Shown here: piece by piece, positions 6,511 through 13,443 of the stretch
How positions within the stretch are numbered: the first letter of the stretch is position 1
Layout: every line of letters starts with the position of its first letter
IMG/VR virus record: IMGVR_UViG_3300022934_000202
Span: 1 to 22,949 of that record
Direction: 5' to 3' (one strand)
Origin: a virus
Length of the DNA: 22,949 nt
Position numbers and translations under genes: made by a program
The notes under the pieces: model-generated
Seen by the model: only the letters and a program-made list of their open reading frames with translations
Database searches by the model: none
Told to the model about the DNA's origin: nothing

Positions 6511-6777
6511 ATGAGCAAAGCATACCGCAAAGTCGCCGTCGAGAAGGCCGTTGCTGGATTTGACGAGCATGAATGGTTCTGCGCAGATTCAATCCTTCCC
6601 AAAGCAACCGAGGCACTTCCTCAATCTCACATGAGCATGAATGTTTATGCGGTGGCGAAGGCGTTGAAGGTTCTCGCTGGCCGTGGCGCACTGCTTGAAC
6701 GAAAGCGCAACGGCGTTAAGGAATACAGTCGCGTTCAGGGGGAATGGGACGATGGGCGTTCTCATTTTCACGCATGA
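6511..6777 (+). CDS. Winged-helix-like DNA-binding candidate (88 aa)
   Basis: 88 residues; ATG 6511 directly follows the previous stop and is preceded by CGGAGG. Helices VAVEKAVAGF and VYAVAKALKVLAGRGALLERKRNGVKEYSRV give the recognition-helix plus wing look of a small winged-helix domain, the last strand being basic. Function unknown. It overlaps the next gene by 26 nt. Confidence 0.55.
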   Translation: MSKAYRKVAVEKAVAGFDEHEWFCADSILPKATEALPQSHMSMNVYAVAKALKVLAGRGALLERKRNGVKEYSRVQGEWDDGRSHFHA

Positions 6778-7408
6778 TGCGCAAAAATACCGAGTCGGTG
6801 AATATGTTGAAGGTTCATCGGTTTTGTGTGCGCCGAATGTCGAAGGCTTGACTGTCATTGTTCATAAGCGCAAGCCGACTGCGAAGGAATGCCTCGCTTG
6901 GTTGCCTCACATCGCATACCGCATGGTTTGGGTGTGCGAGCAACCTCCGAAGATGAAGAAGAACGACGCAGTTATCATTGATGGTGTGTTCAAGAAGAAC
7001 GACCACAAACGGGCAATCGAAACGACCATGCGTGTGCGCAACAGGAGGCTCGCCTTCACTGAATGCGCAACCGTTCCCGTTCCGTTGATGCTGGCGTTCC
7101 TCCGAGAGAACAACAAAGACATTCTCCTGTGGCGCAGACTTGCGCAGGCTTTCACCCACACGCCCGAAGTGTTTCAGCAGGCCATGATTGCTTATGCGCA
7201 CAAACCTGTTCACCGCATGGCGTGGCCGAAGAAGAAGAACACTGATGAAATCGAATTGCCCTTCGGTGTTCGCGATACAGACCTGTATTGGGAACGGATT
7301 GTGCGCACCGATACCGAAACCGCAAACGATGTGCGCATAAATGCAAAGGAAGCACTGCCGAAGGGCGTGAAGAAGCGTGTGCAGAAGAACGAGGACGGGT
7401 GGCTTTGA
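6752..7408 (+). CDS. Hypothetical protein (218 aa), possibly replication-linked
   Basis: 218 residues from ATG 6752; the frame is open back to 6683, but that part overlaps the previous gene. The first 110 residues look like a Rossmann or AAA-type alpha/beta region without a Walker A (LIFTHDAQKYRVGEY, LTVIVHKR, RMVWVCEQPPKMKKNDAVIIDGVFKKNDHKRAI). A helical part follows (VPVPLMLAFLRENNKDILLWRRLAQAF). This is reminiscent in outline of non-catalytic clamp-loader subunits, but I cannot assign it. It ends in DGWL, the C-terminal Trp-Leu also seen on the polymerase and methyltransferase. Confidence 0.6.
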   Translation: MGVLIFTHDAQKYRVGEYVEGSSVLCAPNVEGLTVIVHKRKPTAKECLAWLPHIAYRMVWVCEQPPKMKKNDAVIIDGVFKKNDHKRAIETTMRVRNRRLAFTECATVPVPLMLAFLRENNKDILLWRRLAQAFTHTPEVFQQAMIAYAHKPVHRMAWPKKKNTDEIELPFGVRDTDLYWERIVRTDTETANDVRINAKEALPKGVKKRVQKNEDGWL

Positions 7409-7566
7409 ACCTCTATGAATTGTTCTGCTATCAGATGTGCTTTCTTCACATCGTCCTCTTTCTGCGCCTTCTGATGTTCAACCCTCAACCTCAAGAAAAC
7501 ACTGCGGTTTTTCTGCGTCAAGACGAAATGCCGCCGCAGGTGTGGGCGGCGATGGGCGATAATTGA
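7399..7566 (+). CDS. Small hydrophobic protein, possible membrane peptide
   Basis: About 55 residues from GTG 7399, or 53 from TTG 7405, which forms a TTGA overlap with the upstream stop. A hydrophobic stretch (LFCYQMCFLHIVLFLRLLMF) of about 20 residues could span a membrane, followed by a polar tail. No family recognised. It would be the last gene of the 2193 operon, as a new promoter follows at once. Start codon uncertain, and translation unproven. Confidence 0.4.
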   Translation: MALNLYELFCYQMCFLHIVLFLRLLMFNPQPQENTAVFLRQDEMPPQVWAAMGDN

Positions 7567-7573
7567 TATACCT
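7559..7573 (+). promoter_or_regulatory. Archaeal TATA-box promoter
   Basis: GATAATTGATATACC, overlapping the stop of the preceding small gene, is centred about 27 nt before ATG 7594. It heads the run of small Cys-pair genes. Confidence 0.55.
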
Positions 7574-7593
7574 TCCTATGCGCACATCAACCA

Positions 7594-7998
7594 ATGGCTC
7601 GCAACAACGGCAGGTTGCGCAGAACCGTTGCCGAGATTCTCTTTCACGAAGGCAAAATGACCCGTGCGGCGGTTGCCGAGCGACTGCATGAAATGGGTTT
7701 GTTCCGTGAAGTCCCTTCGGAATCCAGCCTCGCCGCCATCATCAGCAAAAATGCGCAGATTGTATCGTGCGGCCATGAGAAGGTTGAGTTATCCAACGGA
7801 AGTGTCGTGAAGAACATGGTGTTCGACATTGACAGGGAATTGATTCAAAGCGAAGAGGATTTGCGCTACACCCTTCCCTATTCAAGCATGAGCAACGCCG
7901 ATAAGGCAAAGAGCGTGCGGTGCGAGCAGTGCAAGCAAATGCGGCTGATGAAGGAGGGATGGTCTATATGCCTCCCATGTTCCCGCCGTGGGGTTTAA
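7594..7998 (+). CDS. Winged-helix plus zinc-ribbon protein (134 aa)
   Basis: 134 residues; ATG 7594 lies about 27 nt from a TATA box. Residues 1-75 read as a winged helix: RRTVAEILFHEGKMTRAAVAERLHEMG, then SSLAAIISKNAQIVSCG and a basic or polar wing. Near the C-terminus CEQC and CLPC are about 18 residues apart, a zinc knuckle. HTH plus zinc ribbon suggests a transcription regulator, perhaps of viral genes, but no target is known. Its stop codon TAA lies inside the next TATA box. Confidence 0.65.
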   Translation: MARNNGRLRRTVAEILFHEGKMTRAAVAERLHEMGLFREVPSESSLAAIISKNAQIVSCGHEKVELSNGSVVKNMVFDIDRELIQSEEDLRYTLPYSSMSNADKAKSVRCEQCKQMRLMKEGWSICLPCSRRGV

Positions 7999-8000
7999 GA
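7991..8000 (+). promoter_or_regulatory. TATA-like promoter containing the upstream stop codon
   Basis: GGGTTTAAGA, then GGACACC, follows the GGGTTTATATGAACAAC block with changes. It is centred about 28 nt before ATG 8024. The TAA of the preceding gene is part of it. Confidence 0.45.
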
Positions 8001-8023
8001 GGACACCACGGTTAAGTCGTGTC

Positions 8024-8236
8024 ATGGCGAAACCACTTCTCCACAAATCGGCGTTGGTCTATGACTTCGCAAACCCCACCTATGCGTGCGGTGCGCCGAA
8101 GGAAAACCACCCGAACATGACCGATGAACAGGCTATGGCTCTCAAGACCTGCCCCGAATGCTTCCCGAATGGATTCTCGGCGGCAAAGGTCGCAGGTATC
8201 ACCAAGAAGCAAGTCGAGCGAGGTGTGTTGTTTTGA
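8024..8236 (+). CDS. Small Cys-pair protein (70 aa)
   Basis: 70 residues from ATG 8024, placed 28 nt after a TATA-like box; the frame opens earlier at 7988 but the promoter spacing favours 8024. It has YACGAP near residue 22 and CPECFPNG near residue 45, similar to the short viral proteins with an N-terminal ACG and a later CxxC. A basic C-terminal helix (KKQVERG) follows. Likely one zinc site. First of a series of coupled microprotein genes; TTGA overlap with the next. Confidence 0.6.
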   Translation: MAKPLLHKSALVYDFANPTYACGAPKENHPNMTDEQAMALKTCPECFPNGFSAAKVAGITKKQVERGVLF

Positions 8237-8319
8237 AGCCTTGCGTCGTTTGTCATAAGTCGGGCATCAAAATGCTCGGCTCTATGTGCGTGTATTGTTG
8301 GGAGATGGTGTGCGAATGA
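8233..8319 (+). CDS. Zinc-knuckle microprotein (28 aa)
   Basis: 28 residues, starting at TTG 8233 in a TTGA overlap and ending in an ATGA overlap. It is almost only a zinc knuckle: CVVC at residues 4-7 and CVYC at about 19-22. Too short for gene finders, but the cysteine spacing and the perfect start/stop overlaps on both sides support it. Role unknown. Confidence 0.45.
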   Translation: MKPCVVCHKSGIKMLGSMCVYCWEMVCE

Positions 8320-8468
8320 TTCGTCGCATCGGCATCATCCTCGCCAAAATCGGACTGCGCCAGCGTGGTTTGACCCTTTGCCCGTTGTGCGAACAGAACA
8401 TTATCGTGGTGCGCCATGAGAGGGCGTGTTCTCGTTGCACGCACGAAGCCATGTGGGGTGATGTTTGA
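8316..8468 (+). CDS. Zinc-ribbon microprotein (50 aa)
   Basis: 50 residues; ATG 8316 overlaps the upstream TGA. A basic, hydrophobic N-terminal helix (MIRRIGIILAKIGLRQRG) precedes CPLC (about residues 22-25) and CSRC (about 38-41). The helix could bind nucleic acid or a membrane. ATGA overlap with the next gene. Confidence 0.55.
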   Translation: MIRRIGIILAKIGLRQRGLTLCPLCEQNIIVVRHERACSRCTHEAMWGDV

Positions 8469-8617
8469 TGTTGTTCCCCGTTGTCTGTTGTTTGTGCAAG
8501 ACGAAGGTGGCGCAATCACCGCATAACTTCAATCAAAAGGTTCTCTATTGCTTTGACTGCGCTCTTGATTTCACAATCAGCGATGACGGCGACTACATCG
8601 TGGAGGAAGAACGATGA
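8468..8617 (+). CDS. Zinc-knuckle microprotein (49 aa)
   Basis: 49 residues; ATG 8468 shares its first base with the upstream TGA. CCLC lies at residues 7-10 and CFDC at about 28-31, followed by an acidic tail (ISDDGDYIVEEER). One zinc site is likely. ATGA overlap with the next gene. No family recognised. Confidence 0.5.
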   Translation: MLFPVVCCLCKTKVAQSPHNFNQKVLYCFDCALDFTISDDGDYIVEEER

Positions 8618-8754
8618 AAACCATTCCCTGCCCTTCGTGCGGCGGTATGCAATTCAATGTCGGATTTGAAAGTCGAGCGTCGGGGAACCGACTCACTATC
8701 ACCTGCGTCATGTGCGCACGACAAATCCCGTTTGCAGTGGGGGTGAAGGCTTGA
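8614..8754 (+). CDS. Zinc-ribbon microprotein (46 aa)
   Basis: 46 residues; ATG 8614 overlaps the upstream TGA. CPSCGG lies at residues 6-11 and CVMC at about 31-34, with strands between them (MQFNVGFE and RLTITC), the usual fold of a zinc ribbon. TTGA overlap with the next gene. Confidence 0.55.
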   Translation: MKTIPCPSCGGMQFNVGFESRASGNRLTITCVMCARQIPFAVGVKA

Positions 8755-8906
8755 GCAAAATGGGCGACGGCACTGAATGCCTCATCTGCGAGCAGGGCAA
8801 AGACTGCGAGAGCAGTGATGATTTGGCTTTGTGTTGCACGGACTGTCAGGAGGAAGTCGCTTTCCTCGTCGCTGAAATGCGCAGAATGCGTTGGGAGAGG
8901 GACTGA
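8751..8906 (+). CDS. Zinc-knuckle microprotein (51 aa)
   Basis: 51 residues from TTG 8751 (TTGA overlap); an ATG at 8760 is an alternative. CLIC lies at about 10-13, Cys at 19, and CCTDC at about 28-32, followed by a helix (EEVAFLVAEMRRMRWERD) that is acidic then basic. The stop directly abuts the next ATG. Confidence 0.55.
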   Translation: MSKMGDGTECLICEQGKDCESSDDLALCCTDCQEEVAFLVAEMRRMRWERD

Positions 8907-9068
8907 ATGACTTTCAAGAAAACGGATGCTATGCGCACATCGGACTCCCCGACCTGCCTCTATGGTTCACGGTGCGTTTGCTATTGTCATTCGCACGGCG
9001 CTCTCGGATGCACCGACTGCTTGAAGGGCATGAAGTGCGTTGATGTAAGAATGGAGGGGAACCTTTGA
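8907..9068 (+). CDS. Cys-rich microprotein (53 aa)
   Basis: 53 residues; ATG 8907 directly follows the upstream stop. It has eight Cys/His candidates: C17, CVCYCHSH at about 23-30, CTDC at about 35-38 and C43, enough for two metal sites. TTGA overlap with the kinase gene, so the two are translationally coupled. No family recognised. Confidence 0.5.
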   Translation: MTFKKTDAMRTSDSPTCLYGSRCVCYCHSHGALGCTDCLKGMKCVDVRMEGNL

Positions 9069-9676
9069 TTATCGGAATACACGGACGAATGCGCACAGGA
9101 AAGAGCGAATTGGCTCGGCTCATCGAAGCCCACTATGAAAACGACTTTTCTCATGTGCGCATCGCTTCATTTGCGAACCGACTCCGCCAAGAATGCGCAG
9201 AAATGATGTTCCCGCTTCACGGAAAGGAAGGCGCTCGCTACATTTGGGATGTGTATGAGGACTATAACAAAGAGTCTATGCGTCCCGTGCTTCAAGCGGT
9301 GGGTCAGGCAAAGCGTATGCTCATTGACACCGACTATTGGGTTCACGCATTGGCGGAGGATAACCCCGACTACGGGAACAATTCAACACTTCTCATCATT
9401 GATGATGTGCGCCATGAGAACGAAGCACGCTGGATTCTTGAGAATGGCGGCGTATTCATCCGTCTTGACGCATCCCGTGAAACGCTCATCGAGCGTGGCG
9501 CAACCGAAGAACGACTTGCGCACTTCTCCGAAACGGCCATGAACCGAATCACGGACACCGAGCGAGAATATGCGCACCGATGTTTGCGCATTAACACTTC
9601 GGGACTTTCCGTTCAAGGGACATTCAAGGGTCTGCGCAGATTCATAACCGAATTGATTATGGGGGTTGAAGAATGA
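9065..9676 (+). CDS. Deoxynucleoside monophosphate kinase
   Basis: 203 residues, starting at TTG 9065 in a TTGA overlap. The P-loop GRMRTGKS (7-14) follows a short strand (IIGIH). IIDDVRHENEA (about 111-121) matches the DVR-x-x-N-E signature of phage dNMP kinases (T4 gene 1 type), in which the Asp-Val-Arg-Asn-Glu region binds the substrate. A later strand, VFIRLDASRETLIERG, and a C-terminal helix complete the fold. The family phosphorylates dNMPs to dNDPs to supply replication. It sits between zinc microprotein genes and just before RFC, in keeping with a replication operon. Adenylate-kinase-like relatives are the alternative. Confidence 0.75.
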   Translation: MIIGIHGRMRTGKSELARLIEAHYENDFSHVRIASFANRLRQECAEMMFPLHGKEGARYIWDVYEDYNKESMRPVLQAVGQAKRMLIDTDYWVHALAEDNPDYGNNSTLLIIDDVRHENEARWILENGGVFIRLDASRETLIERGATEERLAHFSETAMNRITDTEREYAHRCLRINTSGLSVQGTFKGLRRFITELIMGVEE

Positions 9677-9846
9677 GTCGTGGAGGCATCGGGGTCTGTA
9701 TGTCCTGCAAGAACCGCCGAAAAATCGTTGCTACGGTTAGCGTCGAATTGCTTGGGTGCGACTTCGGCTCTCGCTATCTATGTCGAGCCTGCGCAAAAGA
9801 GATGTTCACATGGAAGGACTTTGATTCGGGGAGGGAATTGTATTGA
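9673..9846 (+). CDS. Zinc-ribbon microprotein (57 aa)
   Basis: 57 residues; ATG 9673 overlaps the kinase stop, and TTGA at 9843-9846 couples it to RFC. CMSC lies at residues 9-12, a basic turn KNRRK follows, and CRAC at about 37-40. A strand pair sits between. Last of the series of small Cys-pair proteins that starts at 7594. Role unknown; it may regulate or assist the clamp loader. Confidence 0.55.
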   Translation: MSRGGIGVCMSCKNRRKIVATVSVELLGCDFGSRYLCRACAKEMFTWKDFDSGRELY

Positions 9847-10742
9847 TTTGGTGGGAGAAGCACAGACCGCAAACCCTCGGTGATTTCATCGGGCAAGAGC
9901 ATATCATTGATGAAATGCGAGCCATCTGCGAAGGTGGTGCGCCAATGCAACACTTCATTTTCTATTCCCCCGAAGCCGGGACAGGCAAGACAACCCTCGC
10001 AAACATTATTGCGCAGGCACGGGGCTACACCATGCACACATTCAATGCGTCGTCCAAGCGCACACGGGGAATCGAGTTTATTGAAGAGGACATTGTGTTC
10101 CTCGCCAATTGCGGCAACGATGAAATCATCATCCTTCTTGACGAAGCAGACCGCCTCACCATTCAAGCGCAGGATGCGCTCAAAGGCGTGATTGAGAACG
10201 CCACCTGCTATTTCATTCTCACCTGCAACGACCTGAGCAAAGTGTCGCCGTGGTTGCAGTCCCGTTGTCAAGTGCGCACATTTTCTGCGCACAGTCAAGA
10301 CGACATGGTGAACCGACTTGAGCAAATCGCAGAAGCCGAGGGGCTTGCGTTTGACAGGACGGAGTTATCCACTATCGCCATCGCCCATCGTGGCGACCTG
10401 CGCAACGCATTGGGTGCGCTTCAATCAATATCCTGCCTTGAGCCTGCGGAAGCCGAGCGTTTTCTTTTGCGCTTGAACGAAGGGTTCAATGCTCGACGGT
10501 TCTTGACCTTGACAACAAAGGAAAAGGCCGTTGCCGAAGCCGTGAAAATGACGGGTGCGCAGAATATGCGCCGTATCGTGCGAGAGGTGTTTGACTTCGC
10601 CGTTGAGAGCGAAGCAACGCCAGCCATGATTCAGCGTGTAGTCGAAGCATCCATCATCAGTGAACGGGATTTGGTGAACGGGGTGGACGAAAGCATAGTC
10701 CGTTGGGACTACGCCCGAATGCTCTCCGTTGGGTTTATATGA
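9843..10742 (+). CDS. rfcS: Replication factor C small subunit (clamp loader ATPase)
   Basis: 299 residues, starting at TTG 9843 (TTGA). It begins with the RFC-box WWEKHRPQTLGDFIGQEHI. Walker A is SPEAGTGKTT (42-51), Walker B IILLDEAD (about 96-103), sensor 1 LTCND (about 126-130), and the SRC arginine-finger motif SRC at 140-142. Sensor 2 is GDLRNAL (about 189-195). The ATPase would load the clamp encoded at 13421 onto primed DNA. It is a little shorter than cellular RFC small subunits (about 320 aa), in the C-terminal collar. No large subunit is recognised in the window, so it may work as a homopentamer or with a host or divergent partner. The stop lies inside the promoter of the next gene. 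Confidence 0.9.
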   Translation: MIWWEKHRPQTLGDFIGQEHIIDEMRAICEGGAPMQHFIFYSPEAGTGKTTLANIIAQARGYTMHTFNASSKRTRGIEFIEEDIVFLANCGNDEIIILLDEADRLTIQAQDALKGVIENATCYFILTCNDLSKVSPWLQSRCQVRTFSAHSQDDMVNRLEQIAEAEGLAFDRTELSTIAIAHRGDLRNALGALQSISCLEPAEAERFLLRLNEGFNARRFLTLTTKEKAVAEAVKMTGAQNMRRIVREVFDFAVESEATPAMIQRVVEASIISERDLVNGVDESIVRWDYARMLSVGFI

Positions 10743-10744
10743 AC
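10726..10744 (+). promoter_or_regulatory. Archaeal BRE/TATA promoter
   Basis: CCGTTGGGTTTATATGAAC, with the TATA core at about 10733-10740, overlaps the RFC stop (TGA 10740-10742). The predicted start at about 10763 leaves a leader of about 15 nt before ATG 10778. Identical to the 5875-5893 copy. Confidence 0.7.
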
Positions 10745-10777
10745 AACAGGCATAGGGCAGAATACAACGGAAGTGAA

Positions 10778-12016
10778 ATGATGGTTGATAACACAATTAT
10801 GGAAAGAGTCGCAAAGAATGTCGGATGCGAAGTGCCTCAATTGCAGGCCAAGCACGAAGAAGTCCTTGCGGCAAACGAAGCCAATTTCAAGGCGATGGGT
10901 CTTGAGCAGAACGACATCGAGATGAAGGCTTTGCGCATGGCGGCGGCTGAATTGCGTGTGGTTGCACAACGACTTGCACGAAGCGGTTGCGAGAACCTTG
11001 AAGGAATGTTCATCAGCGTGCCTCGCACGAAGGACATCAGCGCACGGCAATACGCCAACATGAAGAATACCCTTCGTGGCCTCGATGAAGAAGCACGCAC
11101 TGCGATGGTTGCGCAAGGCGTGTGCGCACTGTTCTTGAATGACGATGTGAACGGCGGCTTCCGCTACATTCACAATTCCTCGCTTGAGAACAAACGCCCC
11201 TTTGAAGTGGTTTCCGACGAGAAGCACATGACCGACCTGCCGAAAGCGGCTATGGACTTGGAGGACGGCACGGGACACTTCGTTTTGATTGCCGACAAAT
11301 CCGCACCCACTTGGCCTTCGGGCGGCGCTAACTTCCGCTACGGTCGCTACAAAGCGCAGTCCGAACCAATGCGTGATTGCGTCTTTTTGGGTCGCTCAAA
11401 GGACAACAAAAACCTGCGCACAATCCGCATCCGTTTCACGGGCGAGGACGCAAGCATTCAGCACCCGACCTTCATCCCCGGTCGCATCCCTGCAAAATTG
11501 GGACGCAACGGTGATACCGCATACGCAAAGTCGGGCGTTTCCGTTTTCACGGCAGACTCGGAAGTGGTGAACATTTTCCCTGCGCCCCCTCTCGACTCGG
11601 ACGGCAAGGGCTTGCTCGCAGACCTGACCGATGTTGCCTTGCTCACGGGCATGGGCGACCTTGAAACATGGCTCGGCTCTCTCTCCGATAAGGAGAAGTG
11701 GGATGCTCAATGCGCAGTGCCTCTTGAGGTTGCGCACATTGACCCCCGTGAAGGCGGTGGTTATGTCATCACCCTCGCAGACCTTGACATCACCTCTCCG
11801 ATTCCCCCTATGGATTTGTGGGTTTCCCGTGAAGAGGACGCAAAGGTGGACTTCTCCGTTGGCTCAATCGTGCTTGCCGTTGGTGGCGCATGGATTGACA
11901 AAACGACTGAACTCCCACGCCTCGGTGTGAACGGATGGTGGGTCATGGAGTCCATTGAAGCCGTCGCCGTCGAGGAAGTCGTGCTTGAAGAAGGCGCAGA
12001 AGAAGGTGGTTGGTGA
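10778..12016 (+). CDS. Probable single-stranded-DNA-binding protein (tentative)
   Basis: 412 residues from ATG 10778 (a second ATG follows at once). The first 150 residues are mainly helical, with a basic, Ala-rich stretch. The middle has repeated strand-rich parts (FVLIADKSAPT, NLRTIRIRFTGE, GVSVFTADSEVVNIFPAPP). The end includes a possible OB-like segment (FSVGSIVLAVGGAWI...GVNGWWVMES) and then an acidic tail of about 20 residues ending GGW. An acidic tail with a terminal aromatic residue is a hallmark of SSBs such as E. coli SSB and T7 gp2.5. The next gene is a Sak4/RecA-like ATPase, a common partner of phage SSBs. The call rests on tail and context, not on a clear domain match; it could be another abundant replication protein. 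Confidence 0.45.
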   Translation: MMVDNTIMERVAKNVGCEVPQLQAKHEEVLAANEANFKAMGLEQNDIEMKALRMAAAELRVVAQRLARSGCENLEGMFISVPRTKDISARQYANMKNTLRGLDEEARTAMVAQGVCALFLNDDVNGGFRYIHNSSLENKRPFEVVSDEKHMTDLPKAAMDLEDGTGHFVLIADKSAPTWPSGGANFRYGRYKAQSEPMRDCVFLGRSKDNKNLRTIRIRFTGEDASIQHPTFIPGRIPAKLGRNGDTAYAKSGVSVFTADSEVVNIFPAPPLDSDGKGLLADLTDVALLTGMGDLETWLGSLSDKEKWDAQCAVPLEVAHIDPREGGGYVITLADLDITSPIPPMDLWVSREEDAKVDFSVGSIVLAVGGAWIDKTTELPRLGVNGWWVMESIEAVAVEEVVLEEGAEEGGW

Positions 12017-12018
12017 AC

Positions 12019-12984
12019 ATGGCTAACGCATGGGCAAACGCAAAGGCGAAGGCCACTTCTGCGCAGGACAATGCGCAGACCGACAAACCTCCTGAGAAGG
12101 ACTTGAAGGCGCACTACGCTCAATTGTTTGAGCGCAAGCGTTCCCGCACGCAGTCTATCCGCATGGCTCTCGTCGGCAAGGAGAACACCGCCAAGACAGG
12201 CACGGCGATTTCGATTGCTCGCCAACACATCGGCGCAGAAAAGGCCATCATCATTTTTGATGTGGATAACTCCGCAGTGCAGACGGTTGCCGCCAATTAT
12301 GGCGACGATGAGAACATTCACATCATCCCGCTCTATGACGAATTGGACGACACGATTTTCAATGACGATAACTCCACGAACTACACTGCGCTCATTGACA
12401 AAATGGGACACTTCATCAGCCTCGTTGCGCAGAAGTGCAGGGATGGTGAAGTCGGCGCAGTCATTATGGACGGTTGCTCAACCTTCCTCAAGTGGTGTGA
12501 ACACGCCATGACCGATGTGCTGATGAACCGAAGCAAGAATCCAATCAATGTCGAGGACGGCGACCGATTCAACCAGCAGGAATGGCGCATTCGCAACCAA
12601 TTGTTCCGTGATGTGATGAACCGTGCGCACCAATTGCCGGTTGATGCCGTCTTTTACACCTTCCACCTCAAGGATGTGAAGCAATTCGCAGACATCGGCA
12701 ACGGACAGAAGGGCTTGATGAAGGTTGGCGAAGTCCCTGAATGGGAAAAAGGCACTATGCGCCTGTTCAGCCAGCAATTGTGGCTAACCCGATACACCAA
12801 GAAAGGCGACATCGCCGCAGGTGTGAAGGCAGACAAAACGCTCTCCGACAACGAATGGGTCATCCGTTGCTCTATCGAAGAGATGAAGGGCTTCAATCAA
12901 GAACACCTCGGCACGACGCACGATGTTCTCTCCGTCAAGGATGGCGAAGTGAATTGGACGGGTCTGCCTTTCTTGAAGTGGTGA
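12019..12984 (+). CDS. Sak4-like RecA-fold ATPase (AAA_24 type), recombination
   Basis: 321 residues from ATG 12019; TTG and GTG codons at 12010 and 12013 are possible alternatives. It has a polar N-terminal stretch of about 45 residues. The P-loop GKENTAKTG (53-61) follows a strand (RMALV), then IIIFDVDNS (about 77-85) and a Walker B like VGAVIMDG (about 145-152). The compact RecA core with GxxxxxKT/S and FDxDxS is typical of the phage Sak4/AAA_24 family, which anneals DNA strands together with SSB. This suggests homologous recombination or DNA repair rather than replication proper. It overlaps no gene but follows the SSB candidate by 2 nt. The C-terminus ends FLKW. Confidence 0.7.
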   Translation: MANAWANAKAKATSAQDNAQTDKPPEKDLKAHYAQLFERKRSRTQSIRMALVGKENTAKTGTAISIARQHIGAEKAIIIFDVDNSAVQTVAANYGDDENIHIIPLYDELDDTIFNDDNSTNYTALIDKMGHFISLVAQKCRDGEVGAVIMDGCSTFLKWCEHAMTDVLMNRSKNPINVEDGDRFNQQEWRIRNQLFRDVMNRAHQLPVDAVFYTFHLKDVKQFADIGNGQKGLMKVGEVPEWEKGTMRLFSQQLWLTRYTKKGDIAAGVKADKTLSDNEWVIRCSIEEMKGFNQEHLGTTHDVLSVKDGEVNWTGLPFLKW

Positions 12985-12985
12985 T

Positions 12986-13174
12986 TTGGTGGCCGAAGGC
13001 TTCTCCTTTTGGGCGCACGGAGTCCCTGCGCAATACCACGATGCGAAGGATTTGAGCAAAACCGAGCAACACATTCTCGCTATTGTCGCAGACGGCTTTC
13101 AAAAACACCCTGAAAATATCAGTGTGCTTGACCTTCTGCGTGCAATCCATGAAATGAAGGGTGCTTCCGAATGA
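12986..13174 (+). CDS. Hypothetical small protein (62 aa)
   Basis: About 62 residues from TTG 12986 or 61 from GTG 12989, just after the ATPase stop. The second half is a likely helix-turn-helix (SKTEQHILAIVADGFQKHP, then SVLDLLRAIHEMKG). No family recognised. ATGA overlap with the next gene. The weak start makes the N-terminus uncertain. Confidence 0.5.
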   Translation: MVAEGFSFWAHGVPAQYHDAKDLSKTEQHILAIVADGFQKHPENISVLDLLRAIHEMKGASE

Positions 13175-13443
13175 GAAAGGTCGTTAAGCGCGTCGTCCTT
13201 GCGAGCAATCGCAGTGAGCGTGCGCACTACGCAGTCGAATGTGCGCAGAACGGGCGTTTGTCCTATGTTCTGTGCCGTGGCTTCCCGTCAATCGGCGCAC
13301 ATCAGCGCATCCCCGAAAGCGAAGTCGGACGGGAATGCAAACAGTGCGCAAAGACGCTTGAGAAGATGCTTCGATTGCAGGGCGACAGGTTTATATTGAC
13401 AACAGTGGGTGGTGAAAAACATGACGAGGATGAAGAAGTCTGA
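13171..13443 (+). CDS. Small Cys-containing protein (90 aa)
   Basis: 90 residues; ATG 13171 overlaps the upstream TGA. A basic start (RKVVKRVV) precedes C24, C35 and CKQC at about 56-59, a possible zinc site, with HAHY/H residues nearby, then a helix. The C-terminal part is acidic (HDEDEEV) and is read from the promoter and start of the next gene, which it overlaps by 23 nt. No family recognised. Confidence 0.55.
   Translation: MRKVVKRVVLASNRSERAHYAVECAQNGRLSYVLCRGFPSIGAHQRIPESEVGRECKQCAKTLEKMLRLQGDRFILTTVGGEKHDEDEEV
13388..13396 (+). promoter_or_regulatory. Archaeal TATA-box promoter of the sliding clamp
   Basis: GGTTTATAT followed by TGACAACAG is centred about 28 nt before ATG 13421. It lies inside the end of the preceding gene. 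Its spacing picks ATG 13421 over the in-frame GTG at 13409. Confidence 0.65.

Noticed and set aside
10709-11278. 189-codon minus-strand frame
   Set aside because: Antisense shadow of the SSB candidate; no promoter and no recognisable motif.
13409-13420. GTG start for the sliding clamp
   Set aside because: It lies only about 16 nt from the TATA centre, too near for a start. ATG 13421 has the usual 28-nt spacing.
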